A DNA stretch of 53,398 bases from a virus (IMGVR_UViG_3300031886_000005:1-53398); one strand, 5' to 3'. Shown: positions 7,340-14,852, counted from the first letter of the stretch. Numbers and translations are program-made. The notes: a model not told the origin generated them from the letters alone.

Positions 7340-8296
7340 ATGACAGAACTAACTAATACAGAGCAGCATGAGGTCGCCCTTGCAATAGGGCTAGTTAGGG
7401 CCAATAAACTAAGCCTATTAGATGCGGTGAAAGAGCAGGTTGAGATCGAGGCCAAGAGGAAGAGGATGGCTGAGGTTTCCCCAGCCGTTGAACTTTTCTT
7501 GAAGGATAAAGCAGATACGGGAAACGCAGCCACCTCAATGAAAACCTTGAGGTCAATCATATCACGTTTCGCCTTAGTATTTGACGGGCGGCTGCTGGAC
7601 GAAGTTACACATAACGAGATCAAGCAATGGATTAGCGGCCTTGGCCTTGCCACTAGAACCAAGAACGGGTACGTGAAGGAGGTCAAAAACCTATACAACT
7701 GGTCTATTCAAGAGGGCTACGCTGAGGTTAATCCAACCACCCGTATTGCCACGTACCGCCCGTCTGTCGAGGAGCTTGAGGCCAAGGAGGAGGCTAAGGA
7801 GATTCTTACCGTGGCCGAGGTCGATACGATGACCAAGTACGTGATGGACAACTGCCCTGACGCTATGCCGCGAATGGCTATCCAGCTTTATAGCGGTACA
7901 CGCCCGGAACGTGAGTCTGCTTCAATCGAAATGGGAAATATCTACTTGGATGACGGCCTGCTCCATGTGCCTGCATCAAAGGCAAAGGATCGCAAGGAAA
8001 GGTTTGTTAAGATGAGCGACAAGCTGGTGGGCATAGTTAAGTGGGCCAAGGGCAATAATTTGAACCTTCAAGCAGCGAACTGGGACAGCAAGTGGAGTGC
8101 GATAAAGAACTCAGTTGGGCTGCTAGGGCAATGGCCGAACAGCTGTACCCGACACACGTTTGCATCGTACAACCTCGCCAAGTTTGGTGCTGACCCAACC
8201 AAGGAGGCACTGGGGCACGGAAGCTACGATATGCTATTCCAACACTACCGAACACTCGTCCACCCCGACGAAGCAGAGACATATTTCTCTGCGTAA
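7340..8296 (+). CDS. int: Tyrosine recombinase / phage integrase
   Basis: 318 residues from ATG 7340. The frame opens 11 codons earlier at a non-ATG codon, but the first residues there look like leader. An N-terminal SAM-like core-binding domain (about residues 45-140) precedes the catalytic domain, with R188 in YSGTRPE, Lys candidates in SKAKDRKERF (214-219), R271 in CTRHTF, H293 in LGHGS and Y303 in QHYRTL. The usual His three residues before R271 is Ser. The ending LGHGSYDMLFQHYRTLVHPDEA resembles integrases I associate with Verrucomicrobiota. It would insert the phage into the host chromosome and implies a temperate phage. Confidence 0.9.
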   Translation: MTELTNTEQHEVALAIGLVRANKLSLLDAVKEQVEIEAKRKRMAEVSPAVELFLKDKADTGNAATSMKTLRSIISRFALVFDGRLLDEVTHNEIKQWISGLGLATRTKNGYVKEVKNLYNWSIQEGYAEVNPTTRIATYRPSVEELEAKEEAKEILTVAEVDTMTKYVMDNCPDAMPRMAIQLYSGTRPERESASIEMGNIYLDDGLLHVPASKAKDRKERFVKMSDKLVGIVKWAKGNNLNLQAANWDSKWSAIKNSVGLLGQWPNSCTRHTFASYNLAKFGADPTKEALGHGSYDMLFQHYRTLVHPDEAETYFSA

Positions 8297-8310
8297 TAAC
8301 ATTGACAGAC

Positions 8311-8514
8311 ATGAGTATTGCAACTACTAATATCAACATGCCAAGGCGCATGGAAAAAACCACCTGTTTCAGAAACACTGATCAACTTGATGAGTTGCTT
8401 AAAAAGATTTCTGAGGCATCCGGAATACCAGTGTCATCTTTAATCAGACACTGCCTTCTCACTGAAACCTCAAAGCTGGCTAAGCAATATGGAATCGACA
8501 CTAAGGGAGATTGA
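8311..8514 (+). CDS. Ribbon-helix-helix DNA-binding protein (candidate regulator)
   Basis: 67 residues from ATG 8311 (TTG 8302 is in frame). After a short N-terminal arm (MPRRMEKTTCFRNTDQ) the pattern of a strand, a helix DELLKKISEASG, a turn IPVSS and a second helix LIRHCLLTETSKLA fits the MetJ/Arc or CopG-type fold, which binds DNA as a dimer on palindromic sites. It is the only small DNA-binding protein next to the integrase, so it could be the lysogeny regulator or an excisionase-like factor; that is inference. Confidence 0.6.
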   Translation: MSIATTNINMPRRMEKTTCFRNTDQLDELLKKISEASGIPVSSLIRHCLLTETSKLAKQYGIDTKGD

Positions 8515-9805
8515 TGTTCCGCATTCAGTGCAGGCCGAGGCTGCTGTCCTCGGTTGCTGCCTGCTGGAAAACGGATGCATTGACGATGCTGCGGCGGCGT
8601 TAACACGAACTGACTTTTGGGAGATTCGTCACCAAAATCTTTTCGACCTAATCGTTAAGCTGAGAAACGATGGGTCTATCGTTGATGCAATAACAATTTT
8701 TCAAGAGGCGAAAGATGCAGTGGACGGAGGCGTTGACGCCCTTGGCGGCATAGCCTACGTCAGTTCTCTGACCAACCAAACCCCATCCGCTGCTGGGCTT
8801 CCAGCGTATGTGGCTACCGTAACCAAGAAGTCCAAGCTGCGTTCCCTTGTGCACACCGCGCAGCAAGTCCTGTCCATAGCAGGCCAAAAAGGTGATGACG
8901 AAGACCTGCTGGACGAAGCGCAGGGCAAGCTCATGGCCCTGTTGTCCACGGACAGGGAGGGAGGGTTGATCCCGTTGAAAGATGTAGTCAAGCAAGCTAT
9001 TGGCGACATTGAAGATGCTTTTGCCAATCAAGGCAAGCTAATGGGCATCCCAACGGGGTTTTCCTCCCTCGACCGCCTTACCACTGGGCTCAAGGATGGC
9101 GACATGATTGTCCTCGCTGCTCGACCCTCTCAAGGGAAGACCAGCCTTGCGCTAACCATTGCTGAAAACGCAGCAATCGAAAATAAAATTAGCACCGGAA
9201 TCCTCTCGCTTGAAATGACTTCACGTGCGTTGGTCAAGAGGATGATGGGCTCTCGCGCTGGCGTTGATGGCCATAACCTTATGAGCGGCAAGCTATCAGC
9301 TCACGAGATAACAAGGCTGTCGAGTGAGGCGGCAAAAATAGCCAGCTCGCCACTTTACATTGACCAGTCCGGAAACCTGTCAGTCGTGCAGATGATGGCG
9401 AAGGCGCGACACTTGAAGTACAAGCACAACATAAAATTTCTAATAATAGATTACCTCCAGCTAATGCACGCGAAGGCTGACTCTCGTGTGCAGGAGGTAA
9501 CTAAAATTTCTGCTGCCGTGAAGGCGGTTGCAAAGGAGCTGGACATTCCAGTGTTGGTGTTAAGCCAACTGTCTCGTCGGGTGGAAGAGCAGGACAGGAG
9601 TCCACGCCTCAGCGATTTGCGCGATAGCGGAAGCATCGAGCAGGACGCTGACGTGGTCGCCCTGCTGCATAAAACAAACGAGGATAATATAGTGGAGGTG
9701 ATTGTTGCAAAGCATCGCAACGGGCCATGCGGTGCCGTCGAGCTTGAGTTTGTCCCGCACCTCACACGATTCAAGGTTCCGGTATATGGGGTGGACGCAA
9801 AGTGA
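8489..9805 (+). CDS. dnaB: Replicative DNA helicase, DnaB type
   Basis: 438 residues. The N-terminal domain (HSVQAEAAVLGCCLL) and a RecA-like C-terminal domain are both present. Walker A is ARPSQGKTS (about 211-219), Walker B is KFLIIDYLQLM (about 316-326), and the LRDSGSIEQDADVV segment carries the DnaB arginine/sensor region. It would unwind the fork as a hexamer, loaded by the replisome organizer at 12003. The ATG at 8489 overlaps the preceding gene by 26 bases. No phage polymerase or primase gene is recognisable, so this helicase probably recruits host enzymes. Confidence 0.93.
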   Translation: MESTLREIDVPHSVQAEAAVLGCCLLENGCIDDAAAALTRTDFWEIRHQNLFDLIVKLRNDGSIVDAITIFQEAKDAVDGGVDALGGIAYVSSLTNQTPSAAGLPAYVATVTKKSKLRSLVHTAQQVLSIAGQKGDDEDLLDEAQGKLMALLSTDREGGLIPLKDVVKQAIGDIEDAFANQGKLMGIPTGFSSLDRLTTGLKDGDMIVLAARPSQGKTSLALTIAENAAIENKISTGILSLEMTSRALVKRMMGSRAGVDGHNLMSGKLSAHEITRLSSEAAKIASSPLYIDQSGNLSVVQMMAKARHLKYKHNIKFLIIDYLQLMHAKADSRVQEVTKISAAVKAVAKELDIPVLVLSQLSRRVEEQDRSPRLSDLRDSGSIEQDADVVALLHKTNEDNIVEVIVAKHRNGPCGAVELEFVPHLTRFKVPVYGVDAK

Positions 9806-10124
9806 TTTTATAAACTATGAGCGACTCACTGGACATCCTCATCCGTGGAATAGGCCACGTGCCAGCGTTCAAGAACAAAAAGATAATCGCTGGAAAGCGA
9901 CTGATAACACACCCAAAATGCAAAAAGTGGATGGAGGAAGCGATCAACAGTATCATCTCTCAGTTGAAATACTTGTGTCAGACAGAAGGAGGCGCGACCT
10001 CGACGGAGCCTTGGCAACAATCTGCGATTGCATTGTTACCGCAAGACGACGCATGGAAATTTATACCGAAGATAACGGTAACAGTGAAAGTGGTAAGAAA
10101 AGGGGAAGAGGGGGCAAACATTAA
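9786..10124 (+). CDS. RusA-like Holliday junction resolvase (overlapping frame B)
   Basis: 112 residues from ATG 9786, inside the end of the helicase gene. The segment VEILVSDRRRRDLDGALATICDCI matches the RusA core (DKRRRDLDN type) with its catalytic Asp pair, followed by an Arg-rich stretch. The N-terminal part WTQSDFINYERLTGHPHPWNRP is of the kind found ahead of shortened RusA-like domains. It would resolve branched replication or recombination intermediates. It shares nearly all its DNA with a second plausible protein in another frame (9817-10140), which is unusual. Confidence 0.55.
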   Translation: MGWTQSDFINYERLTGHPHPWNRPRASVQEQKDNRWKATDNTPKMQKVDGGSDQQYHLSVEILVSDRRRRDLDGALATICDCIVTARRRMEIYTEDNGNSESGKKRGRGGKH

Positions 10125-10140
10125 GCTGACTAAAATTTAA
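9817..10140 (+). CDS. Overprinted protein (frame A) resembling a RusA N-terminal half
   Basis: 107 residues from ATG 9817. It begins MSDSLDILIRGIGHVPAFKN, contains KKWMEEAINSIISQL and ends WKFIPKITVTVKVVRKGEEG plus a short tail. The first half resembles the start of RusA-like enzymes (P..KNS..I ... P....W...A). The second half is read from the same DNA that encodes the RRRDLDG motif in frame B. Either both frames make proteins, or this is one resolvase split by a frameshift; the spacing after an artificial join is shorter than classical RusA, so I lean to two frames. No clear ribosome site. Confidence 0.5.
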   Translation: MSDSLDILIRGIGHVPAFKNKKIIAGKRLITHPKCKKWMEEAINSIISQLKYLCQTEGGATSTEPWQQSAIALLPQDDAWKFIPKITVTVKVVRKGEEGANIKLTKI

Positions 10141-10223
10141 GAGACGCTGGGCTCTCCCGACCACTGGTTAAGACCGTGGCGAGTAGAAATCGGGCACCCA
10201 GCATAATTAAACCAAATAAGAAA

Positions 10224-10697
10224 ATGGCTAAAGAAAATAACAAACAACACGTAATAAAGGGTACGACCATATATTGGGCGAACCTACACGAAGTAAATAA
10301 GTACAGTGAGAAATATCAAGTTAACTGTACGAACCTGTCCAAGGACGACGAGAAGGCACTGAAGGCTCTTGGCTGCAAAGTGCAGGACGGAAAAGAAAAA
10401 GGCAAACCCGAGATGGGTATGTATATCGTCGCAAAGGCATCTCGCCCCGTGATGGTGGTGGACGCAGGAAAGAACACGATTGGTGATGCATCCGTTATTG
10501 GTAACGGGAGTATTGGCAACGTCTCCATTAACGCATTCGACTACGACCACCCAACTGGTGGTAAGGGTACTGGATGCGGGCTGCAAGCAGTGCAGATTGT
10601 GGAGCTTGTTGAATACTCCGCAACTGGTATGTTTGAGGAGGTTGAAGGGGGCTACACTCAGGAACCCGCTACAACGACTGAGGACTCGCCATTCTAA
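10224..10697 (+). CDS. Single-stranded DNA-binding protein (probable)
   Basis: 157 residues from ATG 10224 (GTG 10176 is in frame upstream). It shows an OB-fold-like strand pattern: KGTTIYWANLHEVNKYSEKYQVN, then KPEMGMYIVAKASRPVMVVDAG, then VSINAFDYDHPTG, and an acidic disordered C-terminal tail ending EDSPF, as in ssDNA-binding proteins such as T7 gp2.5 where the tail contacts replication partners. It sits between the resolvase and recombination nuclease. The 83 bases before the ATG contain no gene. Confidence 0.65.
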   Translation: MAKENNKQHVIKGTTIYWANLHEVNKYSEKYQVNCTNLSKDDEKALKALGCKVQDGKEKGKPEMGMYIVAKASRPVMVVDAGKNTIGDASVIGNGSIGNVSINAFDYDHPTGGKGTGCGLQAVQIVELVEYSATGMFEEVEGGYTQEPATTTEDSPF

Positions 10698-10700
10698 TGA

Positions 10701-10976
10701 ATGGACGAATATGGCGTTAGGGAGCTGATAGCTTGCATAATTGAGCAGGCTGTACACGACCGCCGAAAGGCGGTTACCGAACGCTTAATCGACGATAATT
10801 GTAACCCAATCCGGTCACTCGGCTGTCGAGAGACTGAGATGGTCTCAAGTCTGAAGCCCTTCTTTGAACAGGGAGGAGGACTGGAAACAGTAGCCGACGT
10901 GGCTGGATTCGGGTTGCCGTTGGAAGAAATAAGGAGGATAAGTAATGAACCATATGATAGATGTGAGAAAGGGTAA
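10701..10976 (+). CDS. Small hypothetical replication-operon protein
   Basis: 91 residues, not recognised. The C-terminal part LETVADVAGFGLPLEEIRRISN resembles a small helix-turn-helix, so DNA binding is possible. It lies three bases after the ssDNA-binding protein stop and overlaps the next gene by 32 bases; the strong AGGAGG site inside it serves that next gene. Confidence 0.55.
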   Translation: MDEYGVRELIACIIEQAVHDRRKAVTERLIDDNCNPIRSLGCRETEMVSSLKPFFEQGGGLETVADVAGFGLPLEEIRRISNEPYDRCEKG

Positions 10977-12033
10977 GCCCTCAGCATCGGACGCAGAATC
11001 AAATGAGCTTTGCCCCGGAAGACACGCGATGTCTTTAGGGATGAAAGACCAGCCGACTCCGCAGTCCATGACAGGGGACAAAATTCACCAGTGGCTATTC
11101 GACCCAACAAGCGTTGAGCTTGACGGGTACGACTTGGTCATCGGAAGGAAATGCCTGCAACAACGCGAGGCACTACTAGATTTAATGTGGGACGACTGGA
11201 GGACTAACCCTCCCAAGATCGTTCAAGAGGAGCGACTGTGGTATAGGAACGAGAAGTTCAGCGGCGTACCCGACTTCGTAGCCATACGTGACGGCATCTG
11301 CCTCATCGCTGACTACAAGACCGGAAACATCAAGGTCGCCAACGCCGCTGAGAACCGTCAGCTATTGTGGTTGGCCGTGCTGGTCAACAATAAATTCAGA
11401 GTCAAGGAAATCACCACCAGCGTCATACAGCCCACAGTCGGGCCAGCTACATCTTACACATACGACAAGAGAGCACTGACCAAGGCTCGCAACAGGGTCA
11501 ACGCCGTTCTAAGGCGAATGAATGAGGGTGCCGCATTCCTGCGGGCTGGCGAGAAGCAATGCAAATACTGCAAGGCCAAGGAGCTTTGTCCAGCATTGCA
11601 ATCCAAGGCCACCGCTATCACACGAGTTAAGGACGTTGAAGCCCTCACACCATACCAGCTATCCGAGGCTATGGACGTTATTCCAGCCCTCAGAGCCATG
11701 TGCACCTCCATCGAGGAGCACGTCAAAGAGCTGCTGTCAGATCACCCTCAAGCTGTACCAACCTACGAATTAGTCGCAGGCAGAACCACAAGGGCCATTA
11801 AAGAGCCCCAGCTGGCTGCTGAGAGGCTTTTAAGCGAGGGCGTGGTATCAGAGAGCGGATTGATGCAAAGCGTCTCCATATCGCTTCCTAAGCTCAATAA
11901 GCAGGTGCAGCAATATGGGGAGATGGGATATGGCGATGCCGCTAAGGCGGTCAATACTTGTCTGCATGACTTAATCGAAGAAAAAGAAGGAAAGGCCAAG
12001 CTATGCCGTCGAGAATCATCCGAGATGGAATAA
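10945..12033 (+). CDS. Cas4/RecB-like PD-(D/E)XK nuclease with probable Fe-S cluster (DUF2800 type)
   Basis: 362 residues. The early Cys in NELCPGRH (about residue 23) and the later CKYCKAKELC (about 204-213) are placed like the four cysteines of Cas4/AddB-type 4Fe-4S nucleases. The catalytic core is visible as GVPDFVAIRDGICLIADYKTG (about 106-127), giving Asp, Asp and Lys, then a QLLWLA motif. The PSASDAE start is typical of DUF2800 phage proteins. It probably resects DNA ends for phage recombination. Ribosome site AAGGAGG is 7 bases before ATG 10945. Confidence 0.8.
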   Translation: MNHMIDVRKGKPSASDAESNELCPGRHAMSLGMKDQPTPQSMTGDKIHQWLFDPTSVELDGYDLVIGRKCLQQREALLDLMWDDWRTNPPKIVQEERLWYRNEKFSGVPDFVAIRDGICLIADYKTGNIKVANAAENRQLLWLAVLVNNKFRVKEITTSVIQPTVGPATSYTYDKRALTKARNRVNAVLRRMNEGAAFLRAGEKQCKYCKAKELCPALQSKATAITRVKDVEALTPYQLSEAMDVIPALRAMCTSIEEHVKELLSDHPQAVPTYELVAGRTTRAIKEPQLAAERLLSEGVVSESGLMQSVSISLPKLNKQVQQYGEMGYGDAAKAVNTCLHDLIEEKEGKAKLCRRESSEME

Positions 12034-12686
12034 TCGAGTCGGTGGCCGTCAACAACCTACCTTGGGAGGCGGAGCTATTCTATCGACGCTTAATGTCTGT
12101 AGTAGACGATTATGGTCGGTATAGCTCGCTGCCGCAACTTCTGGTCAGTCGCTGTTACCCGCTTCAGGTGAATAAGGTCACCACAGATCAGGTTAGTGCT
12201 TGGTTAAATTTATGTACCAAACAAAACTTAATCGTACTTTACCAGTGCTCAAACGGTAAGCCATTGTTAGAGATTCAACAGTTCAACCAAAGAACTAGAA
12301 CACCTTCAAAATTTCCCGAAAATTTGGGCAAATCCTGCAAGCGTATTACAGATGCCCGTCAGTTGACGGTGGAAGACGAAGACGAAGTCGAAGACGAAGA
12401 CGATATTAAACCAAAAACCAAGGCAAGTAAAAAGGCCCATTTGATTCCAGACACGTGGAAACCTAACGACAACCATGTTAAAGCCTGTGAAGACTTAAAC
12501 GTGGATGTGCTTAGGGCCGCACAGGACTTTATGGACTGGGCCATTGGAGGCGGTAAAACCTATGTATGCTGGGACAGGACGTTCTCTAGAGCCATCAGAG
12601 GGTGGTTGGGCGAGAAGAAGTCAGTCAAGGTAAACAGAGGCACCACCTTAGACCCGCTTGGTAAACCTATAAGGAAATGGAAATGA
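12003..12686 (+). CDS. Replisome organizer / helicase-loader type protein
   Basis: 227 residues. The N-terminus (MPSRIIRDGIIESVAVNNLP then WEAELFYRRLMSVVDDYGRY) is the common start of phage replication initiators with a winged-helix domain. An acidic linker (about residues 120-137) and a basic DnaD-like tail with AAQDFMDWAIGGGKTYVCWD and FSRAIRGWL follow. It should recognise the phage origin and load the DnaB-type helicase. It overlaps the nuclease gene by 31 bases. Confidence 0.75.
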   Translation: MPSRIIRDGIIESVAVNNLPWEAELFYRRLMSVVDDYGRYSSLPQLLVSRCYPLQVNKVTTDQVSAWLNLCTKQNLIVLYQCSNGKPLLEIQQFNQRTRTPSKFPENLGKSCKRITDARQLTVEDEDEVEDEDDIKPKTKASKKAHLIPDTWKPNDNHVKACEDLNVDVLRAAQDFMDWAIGGGKTYVCWDRTFSRAIRGWLGEKKSVKVNRGTTLDPLGKPIRKWK

Positions 12687-12850
12687 TCGGGTACGATGGA
12701 AAGCCAATATCAGCCAGTGGTAAAGGCAGCAAGCAACGCCATGCTGGCAAGCAGCAATACGACAAAAACTATGACGCTATTGATTGGGGGCGGCGGAAGC
12801 GGGCTCATAAGCCTACTTCATCCGGTAAACAATCACAGAAGCGGCAATAG
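12683..12850 (+). CDS. Small basic protein coupled to replisome organizer
   Basis: 55 residues, starting MIGYDGKPISASGKGSKQRH and continuing with QQYDKNYDAIDWGRRKR and a Ser/Lys/Gln-rich tail. The ATG overlaps the previous stop as ATGA, which favours this frame over the alternative open frame at 12696-12893. Function unknown; it is strongly basic and may bind nucleic acid. Confidence 0.5.
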   Translation: MIGYDGKPISASGKGSKQRHAGKQQYDKNYDAIDWGRRKRAHKPTSSGKQSQKRQ

Positions 12851-12923
12851 CAGCGATGACAGTAGCGAAGCACTGAACAACAGCCATTGCTAAGAACAAC
12901 ATTGAAATCATATCCATACTCAT
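12813..12923 (-). CDS. Candidate 36-residue membrane peptide
   Basis: On the minus strand an ATG at 12923 opens a 36-codon frame, MSMDMISMLFLAMAVVQCFA then TVIAAIAASVIVYRMK, ending TAG at 12813. It is almost entirely one membrane span with a short basic tail, as in small phage membrane proteins. There is no strong ribosome site, and it overlaps the 3' end of the plus-strand gene by 38 bases. Could be real or chance. Confidence 0.35.
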   Translation of the reverse strand: MSMDMISMLFLAMAVVQCFATVIAAIAASVIVYRMK

Positions 12924-12957
12924 ACTTGTTAGACGATGTTAATAACCTAAACACTTT

Positions 12958-13029
12958 GGGGCAGGGTGGGAACCTACAGGGAGTCCTCCTTTCCCGCGAA
13001 AGCGGGTCTTATCCCTCCCGCCTTGTCCC
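12958..13029 (+). ncRNA. Structured RNA element before gene 13042
   Basis: Bases 12958-12971 pair with 13016-13029 as a continuous 14-bp helix including four G-U pairs. Inside, GGGA (12979-12982) can pair with TCCC (13012-13015), and CCCGC-GAAA-GCGGG (12993-13006) makes a GNRA hairpin. The unpaired part contains CCTCCTTTC (12985-12993), identical to the 3' tail of bacterial 16S rRNA. It may be a regulatory RNA, or the terminator of the replication operon (the U-tract is weak). I do not recognise the family. Confidence 0.5.
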
Positions 13030-13041
13030 TATTATATTACT

Positions 13042-13599
13042 ATGAAGCTAGACGCGCAAACGCCACGTGGTAAAAATGCTCTCAAGTGGGCTCGACGAGG
13101 TCTCAGGGCTTGGGCACGAGACAACCCACGATACTGTTATATGCAGACGAATGAGGAGACCTACGCCGATTTAGACGCTGTCATAGGGATTCCCAGTGTC
13201 TGCTTCCCTAAAGACGTAGACACAAACGTCGCTGCCCATATGCTCTACGTCAGTGCCGAGGTGGATCATGTGCTGGAAGCAAAGGCTAGAGACATGACAA
13301 AGGAGAAGTTCTTCGGGGAATACAAGGGCACATGGCTGGTTACATACGATAAACTGAAGAGATGCTTCGATACAGCCTTCTCTCTAAGGACAAACTTCTA
13401 TGGCCTCCTAGTGCTTATACCGGATAAAGTGTGTTACCACAGGATTTTGGCCGAATACAACGAGGAAACCGGAGGACTAGAATGGGTGGTGCCGTTCAAG
13501 GTGATGGAAACTGAGACTCAAAAGAACATCAACGGAGGCTCAGCATTAAGAGAAAACGCCTACATAGATATGAACGGGGTGGACGAGATCGTGATTTGA
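13042..13599 (+). CDS. Hypothetical protein, possibly from leaderless mRNA
   Basis: 185 residues, not recognised; mixed alpha/beta with no signal or membrane segment. It includes the stretch FSLRTNFYGLLVLIPDK and an acidic C-terminus. No ribosome site precedes the ATG. Instead a -10-like TATTAT (13030-13035) lies 6 bases before it, so transcription could start at the ATG itself. It follows the structured RNA element directly and begins a run of small genes. Confidence 0.6.
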   Translation: MKLDAQTPRGKNALKWARRGLRAWARDNPRYCYMQTNEETYADLDAVIGIPSVCFPKDVDTNVAAHMLYVSAEVDHVLEAKARDMTKEKFFGEYKGTWLVTYDKLKRCFDTAFSLRTNFYGLLVLIPDKVCYHRILAEYNEETGGLEWVVPFKVMETETQKNINGGSALRENAYIDMNGVDEIVI

Positions 13600-13676
13600 G
13601 AACCTTCTATCTCATCATAGACCTTTCCCTAGTAGCCTTCTTCCTGTACTACGTGTACCGACTAGCAACAGTATAA
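13596..13676 (+). CDS. Candidate 26-residue membrane peptide
   Basis: A TTG start overlapping the previous stop (TTGA) opens a frame reading L/M-RTFYLIIDLSLVAFFLY then YVYRLATV, ending TAA at 13674-13676. It is nearly all one membrane span. It fills the only gap between two small genes. No independent ribosome site; it would rely on coupling. Confidence 0.3.
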   Translation: MRTFYLIIDLSLVAFFLYYVYRLATV

Positions 13677-13679
13677 CAC

Positions 13680-13880
13680 ATGACCGACAACGTGCGACCA
13701 TATGACCGACAAGAGTGGGTCAAGATTGCCAATGAGTGGCTATTGGACAAGCACGCCGACTCTTCCATGCTCGAAACCGCCTACATAGCTCTACGCATAG
13801 ATGAGCCCGAACTGGCCGAGAAATGCCAAATCGAATACAAAAGACGCAGGGCACTTGCGCGGTCTCGAATGGATCGCTAA
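13680..13880 (+). CDS. Small hypothetical protein
   Basis: 66 residues, helical and charged (EWVKIANEWLLDKHADSSML ... YKRRRALARSRMDR), with an Arg-rich C-terminus that may bind nucleic acid. No clear ribosome site before ATG 13680. Not recognised. Confidence 0.5.
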   Translation: MTDNVRPYDRQEWVKIANEWLLDKHADSSMLETAYIALRIDEPELAEKCQIEYKRRRALARSRMDR

Positions 13881-13889
13881 CCTCTGTGA

Positions 13890-14147
13890 ATGGGGGTAAA
13901 GAGATTTCCGAAAGAGGGCAAGCTATGCAAGGTGTATTGGACAGATGTCACAGGGCACATCAACGAGGTAGCTAAGAAGGCCAAACCCGCACCCGCCATC
14001 ACCGTGGGATACATGCACAAGGAGTTTGATGATTATATCGTCATAGCCTCCTCATACTTCATCGAACCAGTTAAGGACGAGGATGAGCGTGAGGGAGACT
14101 TTACAGCCCTACCCAAAGGCATGATCACCAAAATAGAGCTTCTCTAG
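13890..14147 (+). CDS. Small hypothetical protein
   Basis: 85 residues; strand-rich with KLCKVYWTDVTGH and ITVGYMHKEFDDYIVIASSY, reminiscent of a small beta-barrel. Not recognised. It ends four bases into the convergent terminase small-subunit gene. Confidence 0.5.
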   Translation: MGVKRFPKEGKLCKVYWTDVTGHINEVAKKAKPAPAITVGYMHKEFDDYIVIASSYFIEPVKDEDEREGDFTALPKGMITKIELL

Positions 14148-14647
14148 TCTACCTCAACTATCTCAGCGGTCTTACGGTTCGAGGGCAACGCAGCCATGAC
14201 ATTGATGTTGATCAACGGCTTGTTCGATGTCTCCTCCACCTTGTGTATCTTCCGCATCTGATCATCCAGCTTAACCCATGCCTCAATAGCCCCTCTCATC
14301 GCCTGCAGGTTCCCCTGCGTCATAGCAGACACCGCAGATTGAAACAGCGTATACAGCTTGTCACCAGTCTCCATAGACCTCTTTACATGCTCTTCCCCTG
14401 TCTTCACCACGATCTTCGATAACTCACTGTTCTGCTTCTCAGCCTGTTTCGTTATCTCAGCCGCCACAGCCTCACGAGCTTCCGATTGCAGCTTCTCTCT
14501 TTGCTGGAACCAGTTTTCCTTCGATGACCTCTTAGCTAGATAGGCATAACTCATGTCATGCTTCTTCGCTATGTCGCGTAACGATACATTGCTACGAGTG
14601 AACTCACTATGAATCTCATCCCAGTCGTATTTCTTCCTATTCGCCAT
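14144..14647 (-). CDS. terS: Terminase small subunit (probable)
   Basis: 167 residues. The N-terminal DWDEIHSEFTRSNVSLRDIA plus KKHDMSYAYLAKRSSKENWF is a helix-turn-helix of the kind that recognises phage DNA for packaging. A long central helix (residues about 55-120) suits the oligomeric ring, and a short C-terminal tail could contact the large subunit. It is on the minus strand, about 16 kb by the shorter way round from the large-subunit gene, an unusual separation. Other HTH phage proteins share this layout, so the call is probable, not certain. Confidence 0.65.
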   Translation of the reverse strand: MANRKKYDWDEIHSEFTRSNVSLRDIAKKHDMSYAYLAKRSSKENWFQQREKLQSEAREAVAAEITKQAEKQNSELSKIVVKTGEEHVKRSMETGDKLYTLFQSAVSAMTQGNLQAMRGAIEAWVKLDDQMRKIHKVEETSNKPLININVMAALPSNRKTAEIVEVD

Positions 14648-14759
14648 AGGTCAACAATATAGGGAAAACCCCAAAAAATCACAAACACCATATAATATAA
14701 CGCACCCCTACCCAAAGGGGGGGTGGGCGTGGGCGCACACGCTGGTCTAATAGTTACTG

Positions 14760-14778
14760 GTTAGGCCAATAGCCTAAC
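14760..14778. promoter_or_regulatory. Perfect 7-bp inverted repeat, possible operator
   Basis: GTTAGGC-CAATA-GCCTAAC: 7-base perfect arms with a 5-base spacer, located between divergent genes and about 70 bases upstream of the first dispersed palindrome. Arm sequence is unrelated to that palindrome. A dimeric repressor site is the simplest reading; an RNA hairpin is the alternative. Confidence 0.4.
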
Positions 14779-14832
14779 ATAACAGTTGCCGTATAGTATT
14801 GGATAGGTCGAAAGGTTAATCGAACTGACTTT

Positions 14833-14852
14833 CTTAAGACGAGTGTCTTAAG
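14833..14852. repeat. Dispersed palindrome copy 1
   Basis: CTTAAGAC-GAGT-GTCTTAAG, both arms perfect; flanking TT/AA extends the arms to 10 bp. It lies 34 bases before the ATG of the 14887 gene, with an A/C-rich leader between them. Confidence 0.85.

Noticed and set aside
12696-12893. Open frame of 65 codons after the replisome organizer.
   Set aside because: The overlapping frame 12683-12850 has an ATGA start coupled to the previous stop and more protein-like composition.
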